A stretch of 64,000 nt of DNA from SIG452 sp045638525 (GCA_045638525.1 JAZUBQ010000001.1:1-64000); one strand, 5' to 3'. Shown: positions 1 through 8,535, counted from the stretch's first letter. Notes: generated by a model from the sequence alone, not told the origin. Made by a program: numbers and translations.

Positions 1-3000
1 CGGAAAAAGCATACTTAGCGATACCGGTAACACTATCCGGAATCGTTACACTGGTTAATCCACTACAACCGGAAAAAGCATACTCCCCAATACTGGTAAC
101 GCTATTTCCAAATGTCACGCTGGTTAAACCAGTACAATACGAGAAAGCATATTTACCAATATTTATAACGCTATTTGGAATCGTTATGCTGGTTAAACCA
201 TTACAACCGGAAAAAGCATCTTCTCCAATATGGGTAACGCTATTTCCAAATGTTACGCTGGTTAAACTACTGCAATTTCTAAAAGTATTTTCCGGAATTA
301 CTTCTACGCTATCGCCAAAAATTACAGTAAAGCCGGTTCCATTTTTCCCTGCATCATCAAATGCACTGCGATAGTATATGCCGTAATCTGGATAATCGCT
401 CACATTAATTGCATTCCAATATACAGTATTTAAATTAGTACACCTGTAAAAAGAATGCTCTCCTATACTGGTAATTCTTTTTCCAATCGTTATACTCGTC
501 AATCCGGTACAATCTGCAAAAAAATTGTCTGGAATTACTTCTACATTATCACCAAAAATTACAGTAAAACCATCTCCATTTGTTCCTGCGTGGGGAAATA
601 GACTATAGAAATTGTGATTAGAAAAAATACTCGTATTGCTTGCATTCCAATATACCGTGCTTATTCTAGTGCAATTATAAAAAGCGCGATAGCCAATCCT
701 GGTAACACTATCCGGAATCGTTACACTGGTTAAACCGGTACAATCTCTAAAAGCATAATCTCCTATACTGGTAACACTATCCGGAATCACCACACTTGTT
801 AAGCCGGTACAATTTCTAAAAGCATGTTCATCGATACTGGTAATACTATCTGGAATCGTTAGGCTTGTTAATCCACTACAACCGGAAAAAGCATACTTAG
901 CAATACCGGTAACAGTATCAGGAATCGTTAGGCTTGTTAATCCACTACAACCATAAAAAGCATATTCTCCTATACTGGTAACACTATCAGGAATCGTTAA
1001 ACTTGTTACTCCACTACAACCATAAAAAGCACTGGAGCCAATACCGGTTACGCTATCGGGGATTATCACCCTTATTAAACCTCTACAACGGTAAAAAGCA
1101 TATGATGGAATTGATGTCACATTGTCACCAAAAATCACAGTGAAACCGGTTCCATTTGTTCCTGCGCTGGAAAACGGACTATAGGAAACAGCACTCACAT
1201 TATCCGCATTCCAATGCACAGTATTTAAATTGATGCAGCCAGAAAAAGCCTCTTCACCGATGCTAGCCACACTATTCTCAATCGTTATACTTGTTAAACC
1301 GATACAATCACGAAAAGCATTTTCTGGAATTACTTCTACATTGTCACCAAGGATTACAGCAAAACCATCTCCATTTGTTCCTGCGTTGGAAAACGGAATA
1401 TAATCAGAATAGCCACTCACATTAACTGCATTCCAATATACAGTATTTAAATTGGTACAATTTCTAAAAGCATACTCACCGATACTGGTAACACGTTCCC
1501 CAAGTGTTACACTGGTTAAACCACTACAATTATAAAAAGCAAAATAACCAATACTGGTAACACTATCTGGAATCGTTATGCTTGTTAATCCACTACAACC
1601 ATAAAAAGCATAGTAACCAATATTGGTAACGCCATCAGGAATCGTTATGCTTGTTAATCCACTACAACCATAAAAAGCATAGTAACCAATATTGGTAACG
1701 CCATCAGGAATCGTTAGACTTGTTAATCCACTACAACCATAAAAAGCATATTCTCCTATACTGGTAACACTATCAGGAATCGTTAGACTTGTTAATCCAC
1801 TACAACCATAGAAAGCTCTGAAGCCAATACCGGTTACGCTATCGGGGATTATCACCCTTATTAAACCACTACAACCGGAAAAAGCATAATCTCCTATACT
1901 GGTAATTCTTTTACCAATCGTTATACTCGTCAATCCGGTACAATCTGTAAAAAATTTGTCTGGAATTACTTCTACACTATCGCCAAAAATTACAGTAAAG
2001 CCGGTTCCATTTGTCCCTGCATCATCAAATGCACTGTGATAGTATCTGCCGTAATCTGGATAATCGCTCACATTAATTGCATTCCAATATACAGTATTTA
2101 AATTGGTACAATCGGAAAAAGCATACTCACCGATACTGGTAATACCTTTCCCAAGCGTTACACTGGTTAAACCATTACAACCGGAAAAAGCATACTTAGC
2201 AATACCGGTAACAGTATCCGGAATCACCACACTGGTTAAACCGGTACAATCGGAAAAAGCATAATCTCCTATACTGGTAACACTATCAGGAATCGTTAGG
2301 CTTGTTAATCCACTACAACAGGAAAAAGCATATTCACCAATATTGGTAACGCTATTTCCAAATGTCACGCTGGTTAAACCGGTACAATCGGAAAAAGCAT
2401 ACTTAGCGATACCGGTAACACTATCCGGAATCGTTACACTGGTTAATCCACTACAACCGGAAAAAGCATACTCCCCAATACTGGTAACGCTATTTCCAAA
2501 TGTCACGCTGGTTAAACGTGTGCAACTTCTCAAAACATTGTCTGGAATTACTTCTACGCTATCGCCAAAAATTACAGTAAAATCGACTTTCCTTGTTCCT
2601 GCGTTGGAAAACGGGCTATAATCAGAATAGTCACTCACATTAACTGCATTCCAATATACAGTATTTAAATTGGCACAACCGTAAAAAGCATCGTCACCAA
2701 TACTGGTAACACGTTCCCCAAGTGTTACACTGGTTAAACCGGTACAATTTCTAAAAGCATTGTCTGGAATTACTTCTACGCTATCGCCAAAAATTACAGT
2801 AAAATCGACTTTCCTTGTTCCTGCGTTGAAAAACGGACTATGGGAAACAGAAACAACACTCGCATTAATAGCATTCCAATATACAGTATTTAAATTGGTA
2901 CAATCTAAAAAAGCATACTCATCGATACTGGTAACATGTTTCCCGAGCGTTACACTGGTTAAACCACTACAATTATAAAAAGCACAATAACCAATACTGG

Positions 3001-3170
3001 TAACACTATCCGGAATCACCACACTGGTTAAACCGGTACAATTTCTAAAAGCATATTCACCGATACTGGTAACGCTATCCCCAATCGTTACATTGGTTAA
3101 TCCATTACAACCGGAAAAAGCAGAATCACCAATATTGGTAACGCCATCTTCAATAATAACAGAAAAAATT
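1..3170 (-). repeat. Tandem 69-bp repeats encoding the 23-residue LRR units
   Basis: The DNA repeats with a 69-bp period in the coding frame. Some neighbouring copies are identical over a full period (around 1,580-1,720). Bases 1-129 match bases 2389-2517 without a visible difference, which points to recent duplication or gene conversion inside the gene. Confidence 0.85.
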
Positions 3171-3376
3171 TTATTACAGTATGTATAAAAATTATAACCA
3201 TTCATATCCCCGGTACCGCTAATGGTAAGTGTACCACTATCATCAAGTACCCATGTTAGATTTTCTCCACAAGTACCGCTACTTATTGTTTGAGCACTTG
3301 CGTTAACAGAAAATAAACATAGACTACTCAGTAATATACCTACAATAAAACAAAATTTTACAATATTACTTTTCAA
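1..3376 (-). CDS. BspA-like leucine-rich repeat surface protein, C-terminus cut by the window edge
   Basis: The gene starts at a TTG at 3376-3374 with GGGAGTG a few bases upstream. It stays open for about 1,125 codons to the left edge, so the C-terminus and any wall anchor are not visible. The first 30 or so residues are a hydrophobic signal peptide ending near NASAQ. A short LTWVLDDSGTLTISG segment follows. The rest is tandem 23-residue BspA/LRR_5 repeats of the type LTSVTIPDSVTSIGEYAF ending in Cys, interrupted seven times by a longer unit containing NTVYWNA and FTVIFGDSVEVIPD. Proteins of this family are secreted or surface-bound and often bind host or bacterial partners; the ligand here is unknown. 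It lies next to integrative element 1 and could be its cargo. Confidence 0.88.
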   Translation of the reverse strand, partial: MKSNIVKFCFIVGILLSSLCLFSVNASAQTISSGTCGENLTWVLDDSGTLTISGTGDMNGYNFYTYCNKIFSVIIEDGVTNIGDSAFSGCNGLTNVTIGDSVTSIGEYAFRNCTGLTSVVIPDSVTSIGYCAFYNCSGLTSVTLGKHVTSIDEYAFLDCTNLNTVYWNAINASVVSVSHSPFFNAGTRKVDFTVIFGDSVEVIPDNAFRNCTGLTSVTLGERVTSIGDDAFYGCANLNTVYWNAVNVSDYSDYSPFSNAGTRKVDFTVIFGDSVEVIPDNVLRSCTRLTSVTFGNSVTSIGEYAFSGCSGLTSVTIPDSVTGIAKYAFSDCTGLTSVTFGNSVTNIGEYAFSCCSGLTSLTIPDSVTSIGDYAFSDCTGLTSVVIPDTVTGIAKYAFSGCNGLTSVTLGKGITSIGEYAFSDCTNLNTVYWNAINVSDYPDYGRYYHSAFDDAGTNGTGFTVIFGDSVEVIPDKFFTDCTGLTSITIGKRITSIGDYAFSGCSGLIRVIIPDSVTGIGFRAFYGCSGLTSLTIPDSVTSIGEYAFYGCSGLTSLTIPDGVTNIGYYAFYGCSGLTSITIPDGVTNIGYYAFYGCSGLTSITIPDSVTSIGYFAFYNCSGLTSVTLGERVTSIGEYAFRNCTNLNTVYWNAVNVSGYSDYIPFSNAGTNGDGFAVILGDNVEVIPENAFRDCIGLTSITIENSVASIGEEAFSGCINLNTVHWNADNVSAVSYSPFSSAGTNGTGFTVIFGDNVTSIPSYAFYRCRGLIRVIIPDSVTGIGSSAFYGCSGVTSLTIPDSVTSIGEYAFYGCSGLTSLTIPDTVTGIAKYAFSGCSGLTSLTIPDSITSIDEHAFRNCTGLTSVVIPDSVTSIGDYAFRDCTGLTSVTIPDSVTRIGYRAFYNCTRISTVYWNASNTSIFSNHNFYSLFPHAGTNGDGFTVIFGDNVEVIPDNFFADCTGLTSITIGKRITSIGEHSFYRCTNLNTVYWNAINVSDYPDYGIYYRSAFDDAGKNGTGFTVIFGDSVEVIPENTFRNCSSLTSVTFGNSVTHIGEDAFSGCNGLTSITIPNSVINIGKYAFSYCTGLTSVTFGNSVTSIGEYAFSGCSGLTSVTIPDSVTGIAKYAFS

Positions 3377-3403
3377 TTTACTCACTCCCAAAACATAAGA
3401 AAT

Positions 3404-3450
3404 GCGCCAACCGGAGTTGACGCATAAAAAACAAAAACTCCAATTGTCGC
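3404..3450 (-). promoter_or_regulatory. Hairpin in the 5' leader of the LRR protein gene
   Basis: On the minus-strand transcript the 15-base arms at 3450-3436 and 3418-3404 pair at 14 of 15 positions, including two G-U pairs, around a 17-base loop. The structure ends about 27 bases before the TTG start. It does not match a riboswitch I know. A possible -10 TATAAT lies near 3580 but has no good -35. Confidence 0.45.
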
Positions 3451-3667
3451 TACACAAAGCTAACCAGAACAATATGCATCTTATATGCTCTATCTAGTGA
3501 AATCCACATTTTTATCATATTGCAATGGATAAAGCAAAACAAAGGATATAAATTCTTTCAGCAGAAAACATCCTTAATGTATTATATAGTTAGATTCATG
3601 TGGCAAAATTATCATACCATAAGTCTAATCCTTTGTAAATAGTATTTCAATAAAATAAATTGCAAAA

Positions 3668-3758
3668 ATTTTGACCTTGAACCGCTTCCCGGTTTTCCGC
3701 CCGCAACCGTTCCCAACGAAATAGCTTCAGCCCGCTTATGAGCGTCTTAGAGCTTCTA
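3668..3758. other. GC-rich structured block between the LRR gene and element 1
   Basis: About 90 bases are clearly richer in G and C than the AT-rich sequence on both sides. The block contains short dyads such as CGCT-tatg-AGCG. No open frame of interest crosses it. It resembles a conserved non-coding site of a mobile element rather than a gene. The rest of 3377-3842 holds the leader hairpin, a terminator and otherwise featureless AT-rich DNA. Confidence 0.4.
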
Positions 3759-3790
3759 AACAACAAAATAAACAAAACAATACACAAGTA

Positions 3791-3830
3791 AAAAGCACAT
3801 TATCACTGTAATCAGCGGTAATGTGCTTTT
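3791..3830 (-). terminator. Terminator after the zinc-ribbon gene
   Basis: A 12-bp perfect inverted repeat AAAAGCACATTA / TAATGTGCTTTT with a 16-base loop lies just downstream of the stop codon at 3843. T-rich sequence follows on the minus strand. Confidence 0.7.
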
Positions 3831-3842
3831 ATTTATAGATAA

Positions 3843-4400
3843 TTATTGTGCTAATTCCTCTAAGTATTCTAAAAATTCCCATTTGTCAGATGACTTTTTT
3901 AGTTTCCAAAAAAGTTCTTCGACATTATCGTCGTAGTTTGGTTGTTTGGAATAAACATACAAAACTCTTTCGATATATTTTTTATACTCCCGTTCTTGTG
4001 TTTCGGTAAGGCTAAACATTCTGGCGGCATAGTTAAATATTTTTCTTACATCTGCCATATACGGTTTTTCTTTTGCTATCTTGCGATTTGCACATATTCC
4101 AGGTATTTTCTTAAATACTATGTCAACCCTTCTCTGTTCGGGAGTACCATCATTTGAAAATTTTAAATATTGTTTCAAGGAAATCTCAACAGCTTCACAA
4201 ACCTCTAAAATTCCAAATTCTTTAATCCATTCACCACAATGGAATCTCCCAATATCGGAAAAAGAATGTCCGGTTATTTTTAGTTTTCTTTCAACACAAT
4301 CTATTTGAGTCTCAATATCATCAGTGAACTGTGTTGCTTTACAGAAAGGACAAATAACAGCAGTATTATCAATTTCAGATGTACAATTCCGACATAACAT
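3843..4400 (-). CDS. Small zinc-ribbon protein of integrative element 1, function unknown
   Basis: The frame is open further upstream, but the ATG at 4400 is preferred because AGAAGG lies nine bases before it and the product then begins MLCRNC. This gives 185 residues. The N-terminus has two CxxC pairs (CRNC and CPFC), a zinc-ribbon of the zinc_ribbon_2 type. The remainder is mostly helical and charged, with a C-terminal ELFWKLKKSSDKWEFLEYL segment. It has its own terminator and is convergent with nothing. It lies beside the element's repressor on the same strand. No enzymatic motif is visible, so I do not assign a function. Confidence 0.65.
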   Translation of the reverse strand: MLCRNCTSEIDNTAVICPFCKATQFTDDIETQIDCVERKLKITGHSFSDIGRFHCGEWIKEFGILEVCEAVEISLKQYLKFSNDGTPEQRRVDIVFKKIPGICANRKIAKEKPYMADVRKIFNYAARMFSLTETQEREYKKYIERVLYVYSKQPNYDDNVEELFWKLKKSSDKWEFLEYLEELAQ

Positions 4401-4543
4401 TTTTGTGTACCTTCTTTTACAATTTATATAGTTTGAATTTTTGTTATTATGCCAAAAATACGGCAGACCTATCACAATAATTTCATTATACCATGTTTCT
4501 TTTAAAAGTTCAATATCAAATTTTTTCAAAAATTTTCAACTGC

Positions 4544-4990
4544 TCATTCCCCTTTTATATGATGTGTAAAAATTAATTTTATGGCATCATATATAAAATT
4601 AAATGATTTCGGATTGACGACAGCAAGCGCATTGAGCATATCAATGAATTCGTGGTGATTGCGATTCAGTTTTGTTAACCACTGAATCGCATTTTCATTT
4701 AGCCCAGTTTTGCGGTCACAATTAACTTCAGCAACTTTGACATTGAAAAACAGTGCTAACACCGAGACTTGCAGGACAACACTGATTCGCTCCATTTCAC
4801 CTATAGTCGGTGATAAATCCTCGTTTTCTATTTTGCTTATTCTTCTCGAATCAATAAATGTGTCCCGAGCAAGTTCTTTTTGTGTTATTCCCATCATCCG
4901 GCGTAATTGCTTGATATTCAAACCCACACTGATTTTTTTGTTGATTTTTTCGTCATTCTTTCCTCTGATGATGATTGAATTATTTGTCAT
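4544..4990 (-). CDS. XRE-family HTH repressor of element 1
   Basis: 148 residues starting at ATG 4990, with a strong AAGGAGG nine bases upstream. Residues about 25-80 form an XRE/Cro-CI helix-turn-helix: NIKQLRRMMGITQKELA, then DSRRISKIENEDLSPTIGEME. The C-terminal half has no protease or metal motif, so LexA-like self-cleavage is unlikely. It is divergent from the replication initiator gene at 5256, the usual place for an immunity repressor that controls excision and replication genes. Regulation of the divergent promoters is inferred. Confidence 0.8.
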   Translation of the reverse strand: MTNNSIIIRGKNDEKINKKISVGLNIKQLRRMMGITQKELARDTFIDSRRISKIENEDLSPTIGEMERISVVLQVSVLALFFNVKVAEVNCDRKTGLNENAIQWLTKLNRNHHEFIDMLNALAVVNPKSFNFIYDAIKLIFTHHIKGE

Positions 4991-5019
4991 TTTTCATGAC
5001 CTCCTTTTTATAATCTGCT

Positions 5020-5032
5020 ACTATAAAATAGT
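5020..5032. promoter_or_regulatory. Palindromic operator candidate upstream of the element 1 repressor
   Basis: The 13-bp palindrome ACTAT-AAA-ATAGT lies 30 bases before the repressor start, in the divergent region 4991-5255. It is a plausible autoregulatory site for the XRE protein. A TTGACA at 5184-5189 in the same region could be the -35 of the rightward promoter, but its -10 is poor. Confidence 0.4.
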
Positions 5033-5255
5033 GCATCTTCTATAATCGATTTTAGTAGCAAAAAACATCCGAAATTTTCAAAAAATGTACGAAAAAACTT
5101 TGCTGACCAACAGGATAAAGTAAATTTATTGACGGAGCATTGCAAATATGCTAATTTATACTGCACAAGAGTTGGCATGTCTGTTGACAAATTATTATGA
5201 TTTTAATTTATTTTAATTTTAAGGTTACAACAGCTTTAACAAGGAGGTTGAAAAA

Positions 5256-6143
5256 TTGAAAAAGATTATTACTTCAAATGTAATCAATGTTGACAAAAAC
5301 AAAATCACCACTGTCTATCAAACTGGAAATATTATTGAATTGGTTACCCCGTATTTCAGAAATAACAATTTAAAGAGAATTCGCAAGTTGAACAAAACAC
5401 AATATATTGATTGCCAAACCGGGGAAATTAAGGAATACAAACAAAGCACCAGTCGAAGTAATAGTATCCAAAGTGTTCAGCGGTCATTGTCTAAACTCAG
5501 ACGAATCATCAACCTAAATTTTAATGGTGATGATTCGGAAAAATTCTTGACTTTGACTTATTCAACCCTAATGACAGATACAAACAAACTGTATAAAGAT
5601 TTCAAAAATTTTATCAGTGCATTAAGAAAACACTATCCAGTTGAATATATATCAATCGCCGAACCTCAGCAATCAGGTAGTTGGCATTTACACATTTTAT
5701 TGAAATCATTATCAATCAAAAAACTACACATTCCAATTGAAATATTGAGCGAATTATGGTGTCATGGGCATTCTCACATTGAGAAATTACCTTTTACTGA
5801 TAACTTCGGTGCTTATTTTGCGGTTTGTGTCACTGACATTTATTCCGACGATAAATATGCCAACAATTTTAATATTTCAAAGTCTGTAATTAAAGGTGAT
5901 AGATTACACTTTTATCCGCAGAACTTTAAGATATACCGTTGTTCAAAAGGAATAAAAAAACCTATCCCTATGCAAATGACATATGGAGAAGCAAGAAAAT
6001 TAACAAAGAATATGGAGTTGTGTTTCTCTTCTTCAAAACAAATTATATCTGTTAATGAAGAAGGGAACGAGAAAACTTTGAACTCTATCTCTTATGAACA
6101 ATATACCAAAATAACAAATAACGAAAAGAGGAGAAACATATGA
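5256..6143 (+). CDS. HUH-type replication initiator of element 1
   Basis: 295 residues from a TTG at 5256 with AAGGAGG eight bases upstream. The segment KFLTLTYS, about 40 residues later YISIAEPQQSGSWHLHILL, and then FGAYFAV matches the order of motifs 1-3 in rolling-circle replication proteins of the filamentous-phage gpII / REP_ORF2-G2P group. The His-x-His pair near residues 144-146 is the metal-binding HUH motif, with candidate nicking tyrosines further on. Such proteins nick one strand at an origin to start rolling-circle replication. It heads a rightward operon, overlapping the next gene by four bases. No relaxase or coupling protein is visible, so replication after excision is the more likely role than conjugative transfer. 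Confidence 0.78.
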   Translation: MKKIITSNVINVDKNKITTVYQTGNIIELVTPYFRNNNLKRIRKLNKTQYIDCQTGEIKEYKQSTSRSNSIQSVQRSLSKLRRIINLNFNGDDSEKFLTLTYSTLMTDTNKLYKDFKNFISALRKHYPVEYISIAEPQQSGSWHLHILLKSLSIKKLHIPIEILSELWCHGHSHIEKLPFTDNFGAYFAVCVTDIYSDDKYANNFNISKSVIKGDRLHFYPQNFKIYRCSKGIKKPIPMQMTYGEARKLTKNMELCFSSSKQIISVNEEGNEKTLNSISYEQYTKITNNEKRRNI

Positions 6144-6397
6144 AATTATGTATAACCGTTTTAGGAAAATGTCCAACGGTAAACAGTGATGGAAATCCGG
6201 GTACTCGTATTTCCTATCTGTATGCTGATGAGACATTCGAAGGAATTGCCACAAATATGATTTGGGTTCCACTTAAGTATAAAAAGCCTGAAAATATTAT
6301 CGTAGGGGAAACTTACGAACTAACAATTTTTTGCAGACAAATGATGAAGTTTGCAGTTAGGCTTACACTTATAAAAAACGGAAAGGAAGAATTTTAA
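6140..6397 (+). CDS. Small hypothetical protein after the replication initiator
   Basis: 85 residues beginning at an ATG that overlaps the initiator stop codon (ATGA), with GAGGAG upstream, so translational coupling is likely. The sequence is beta-rich (TRISYLYADETFEG, NIIVGETYELTIFC) with no known motif. The tight spacing says it works with the initiator; it could be a single-strand-binding or accessory protein, but nothing in the sequence proves this. Confidence 0.6.
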   Translation: MKLCITVLGKCPTVNSDGNPGTRISYLYADETFEGIATNMIWVPLKYKKPENIIVGETYELTIFCRQMMKFAVRLTLIKNGKEEF

Positions 6398-6398
6398 T

Positions 6399-6593
6399 AT
6401 GGATTTTAACACTCTGCCACCAGTTATTGACAATAGCGACAAATATGCGACTTTTATAAGTTTATTTGAAGATTTTGAAATCATCGAAAAACTTACAAAA
6501 CAACGTATTGAAGAAAATAATTATATTGCAACCATGCGTTGTATGAATATGATGAGATTAGTGGTTAATGAATTGAAATCTTTTATCATGTAA
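6399..6593 (+). CDS. Small hypothetical helical protein in element 1
   Basis: 64 residues, ATG at 6399, one base after the previous stop codon and preceded by GGAAGAA. The product is acidic and helical (FISLFEDFEIIEKL) and rich in Met near the end. It is part of the same operon as the HUH initiator. I do not recognise the family. Confidence 0.5.
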   Translation: MDFNTLPPVIDNSDKYATFISLFEDFEIIEKLTKQRIEENNYIATMRCMNMMRLVVNELKSFIM

Positions 6594-6634
6594 TAACGAT
6601 AATAAAACTTGCCAGTGTGCATCTATAGTTCAAT

Positions 6635-6700
6635 ATTTCTGCACCTGAATTCTTGTGTGGTTTGAGAAAGAAAAAGGCACAAGATAGGAGGTGCAGAAAT
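6635..6700 (+). promoter_or_regulatory. Long hairpin that covers a ribosome binding site and start codon
   Basis: A perfect 12-bp inverted repeat (6635-6646 with 6689-6700) and an inner 6-bp stem CTTGTG/CACAAG (6652-6657 with 6678-6683) enclose a 20-base purine-rich loop. The 3' arm contains part of the AGGAGGTG Shine-Dalgarno and the first two bases of the ATG at 6699. It may block translation of the downstream genes, or be a rolling-circle double-strand origin. Confidence 0.6.
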
Positions 6701-6851
6701 GATAGACATACTATATGATTCCAAGAAAAAATTACCCGATAATGTAACAATAATTGATTGTGTAAATGTATATGTAAATAATACAGCTCAAAATTCAAAA
6801 TCAGAAAAGCATAACCAATCAAAGAAAGAGGTGAAAAAGAATGGAAAATAA
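6699..6851 (+). CDS. 50-residue protein directly upstream of the excisionase
   Basis: An ATG at 6699 is preceded by a very strong TAGGAGGTG and opens 50 codons ending at TAA 6849-6851. That stop overlaps the start of the excisionase gene at 6841 in another frame. The product begins MIDILYDSKKKLPDN and ends in a basic, Lys- and Asn-rich tail. It may act mainly as a leader that couples excisionase translation to opening of the hairpin. No family is recognised. Confidence 0.5.
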   Translation: MIDILYDSKKKLPDNVTIIDCVNVYVNNTAQNSKSEKHNQSKKEVKKNGK

Positions 6852-7083
6852 GACTCCAAGAATGAGATTATTGCAGGATATATATGTACAGCTTAAAACT
6901 GATGACCCAGATACAGCAATAACTTATTACGCATTACGAATTTTAATTAAGTCGGGAAAAATCCCCTCCGTGCAAATTGGACGCAAAACATTGATTGATT
7001 ACAACAAAGTAATTGAGTATTTTGATATTCCATTACCGAAAGAATCATCCGCAGATGTTGGGAATATACGACAAATAGCCTAA
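6841..7083 (+). CDS. Excisionase / HTH_17-type DNA-binding protein of element 1
   Basis: 80 residues, ATG 6841 after GAAAGAGGTG. The segment AITYYALRILIKSGKIPSVQIGRKTLIDYNKV is split over positions about 23-58 and has the form of the MerR-like winged helix of Xis/AlpA proteins (a helix that selects the site, then the VQIGRK turn and a YNK wing). Such proteins bend att DNA and direct the integrase toward excision. It lies directly before a hairpin terminator and the integrase gene, the usual Tn916-like order. Confidence 0.8.
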   Translation: MENKTPRMRLLQDIYVQLKTDDPDTAITYYALRILIKSGKIPSVQIGRKTLIDYNKVIEYFDIPLPKESSADVGNIRQIA

Positions 7084-7089
7084 TAAACG

Positions 7090-7113
7090 GGGAGAATAGG
7101 TCGCTATTCTCCC
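7090..7113 (+). terminator. Terminator after the excisionase gene
   Basis: A perfect 10-bp stem GGGAGAATAG / CTATTCTCCC with a 4-base loop begins six bases after the excisionase stop. A T-run follows about ten bases later. It would limit read-through into the integrase. Confidence 0.6.
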
Positions 7114-7231
7114 TAAAACATTACTTTTTTATCATTTTTAGAGGAAAGTTTTTGCTTTTTCGGAAAATGAGGAGCATAATAAGGTTGTTGGGGTGGTGTA
7201 AACCAACAGATTCGAAACGGAGGAATGATAT

Positions 7232-8425
7232 ATGGCAACAGCACGAAAAAGAGGAAAAGGATTTGAGATTAGAGTACACTGTGGCTTTGATACAAACGGA
7301 CGAAAAATATCCAAGTCAAAAACATGGGTTCCCGATAGGAATTATACTCCTAAACAATTGGAAAAGGAATTGGAACGACAAAAGATTATTTTTGAAGACG
7401 AAGTTAAATATGGAAAATGTTCCAATGGAAATATAAAATTTCAAACTTTTTCCGATATGTGGTTAGAACAGTACGCAGAAAAACAACTGGCACCATCAAC
7501 AATAGATAGATACAAGGAATTACTCAAAAGAATTAATAAAGCTATCGGACATATTAAGTTGGATGACATCACACCACTACACCTAAACACATTTTATAGG
7601 AATTTGGAAGAACCCGGAATTAAACTAAATGGGAAACGTGATAAACAAGGAAAACTTATTGGTAACGGAAAATTAGCTCCAAAGACCATAGTTGAACATC
7701 ATAGACTAATTTCAAAAATACTATCTACTGCTATTAAGTGGCAACTTTTAGAGAATAATGTTGCTCTACGAGCCGACCCACCCAAAGTTCCAAGCAGAGA
7801 AATGTATTTCTTAGACGAAGAACAAGCGAAGTCTTTACTTAAAAAACTATATGATGAACCCATACAGTACAAAACAATGATAACACTACTGATTTTTACA
7901 GGACTTAGACGTGGTGAGCTTTGTGGATTGGAATGGGGTGATATAGATTTAGAAAACAAAACTATCAAGATAGTACGTTCAGCCCAATACATTGGTGGAA
8001 AATATATAACAAAAGAGCCAAAGACTAATGCAGGAAAACGTCAACTTTCTCTGAGTAATAGTACAGTCGTATTATTGCAGGAATATCGAAAGTGGCAAAC
8101 TAATCATATCGTTCAGATGGGAGATTTATGGGAGAAAACTGATAGATTGTTTACACAACACGATGGAAAACCGATACACCCTGACACCATAACAGGTTGG
8201 TTTGCTTCGTTCATCAAGAAAAACAACTTTCCAAAAGTAACACTCCATAGTCTAAGACACACAAATGCTACCCTGATGATAGCTGATGGAACGGATATAA
8301 GAACCGTATCAAACAGGCTTGGACATGCTCAGACATCAACAACACTTAATATTTATGCACACGCACTAAAGTCTCGTGATTTGATTGCTGCTCAACGTCT
8401 TGATGAGTTACTGAATAATCAGTAA
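7232..8425 (+). CDS. Tyrosine integrase of element 1
   Basis: 397 residues from ATG 7232 with GGAGGAA upstream. An N-terminal AP2-like arm-binding region (GFEIRVHCGFDTNGRK) and a SAM-like core-binding domain precede the catalytic domain. The catalytic set is visible: Arg in TGLRRGEL near residue 226, HSLRH near 337-341, LGHAQTSTT, and Tyr in NIYAH near 374. Full length is normal for Tn916/phage-type integrases. It recombines the element with the tRNA-fMet 3' end; the att core lies 110 bp downstream. The excisionase precedes it. Confidence 0.93.
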   Translation: MATARKRGKGFEIRVHCGFDTNGRKISKSKTWVPDRNYTPKQLEKELERQKIIFEDEVKYGKCSNGNIKFQTFSDMWLEQYAEKQLAPSTIDRYKELLKRINKAIGHIKLDDITPLHLNTFYRNLEEPGIKLNGKRDKQGKLIGNGKLAPKTIVEHHRLISKILSTAIKWQLLENNVALRADPPKVPSREMYFLDEEQAKSLLKKLYDEPIQYKTMITLLIFTGLRRGELCGLEWGDIDLENKTIKIVRSAQYIGGKYITKEPKTNAGKRQLSLSNSTVVLLQEYRKWQTNHIVQMGDLWEKTDRLFTQHDGKPIHPDTITGWFASFIKKNNFPKVTLHSLRHTNATLMIADGTDIRTVSNRLGHAQTSTTLNIYAHALKSRDLIAAQRLDELLNNQ

Positions 8426-8447
8426 AAATGACTTTTTCAGCAAATAG

Positions 8448-8470
8448 GAGGGAAAAAGGAGGGAAAAAAC
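8448..8470 (+). repeat. Tandem GGAGGGAAAAA repeats between integrase 1 and its att site
   Basis: Two direct copies of GGAGGGAAAAA follow each other at about 8448-8469, between the integrase stop and the att core. Their position suits arm-type integrase binding sites. Confidence 0.35.
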
Positions 8471-8499
8471 AAAAATGAATCAAATTCCTAAAAATAAGA

Positions 8500-8532
8500 A
8501 AAACCTTGCAGACAGCGTATCTACAAGGTTTT
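8500..8532. terminator. Hairpin terminator at the right end of element 1
   Basis: AAAACCTTG / CAAGGTTTT stem, 15-base loop, directly left of the att repeat. It parallels the terminator that follows the intact tRNA-fMet gene at 13575-13616 and serves either strand. Confidence 0.55.
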
Positions 8533-8535
8533 CTA

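Noticed and set aside
186..2978. Short plus-strand frames in the first 3 kb
   Set aside because: They are antisense readings of the LRR repeats, with repeating nonsense products and no ribosome sites.
1..3170. Regular repeats suggesting a CRISPR array
   Set aside because: The 69-bp period is coding on the minus strand as 23-residue LRR units and there are no constant repeats with unique spacers.
3680..3758. Possible left att site of element 1
   Set aside because: It shares only the 7-base CTCATAA anticodon-loop string and a few GC-rich words with the 45-bp att repeat; there is no real alignment.
7152..7436. A 94-residue frame overlapping the start of integrase 1
   Set aside because: Different frame from the integrase, no ribosome site, and the integrase has clear family motifs.
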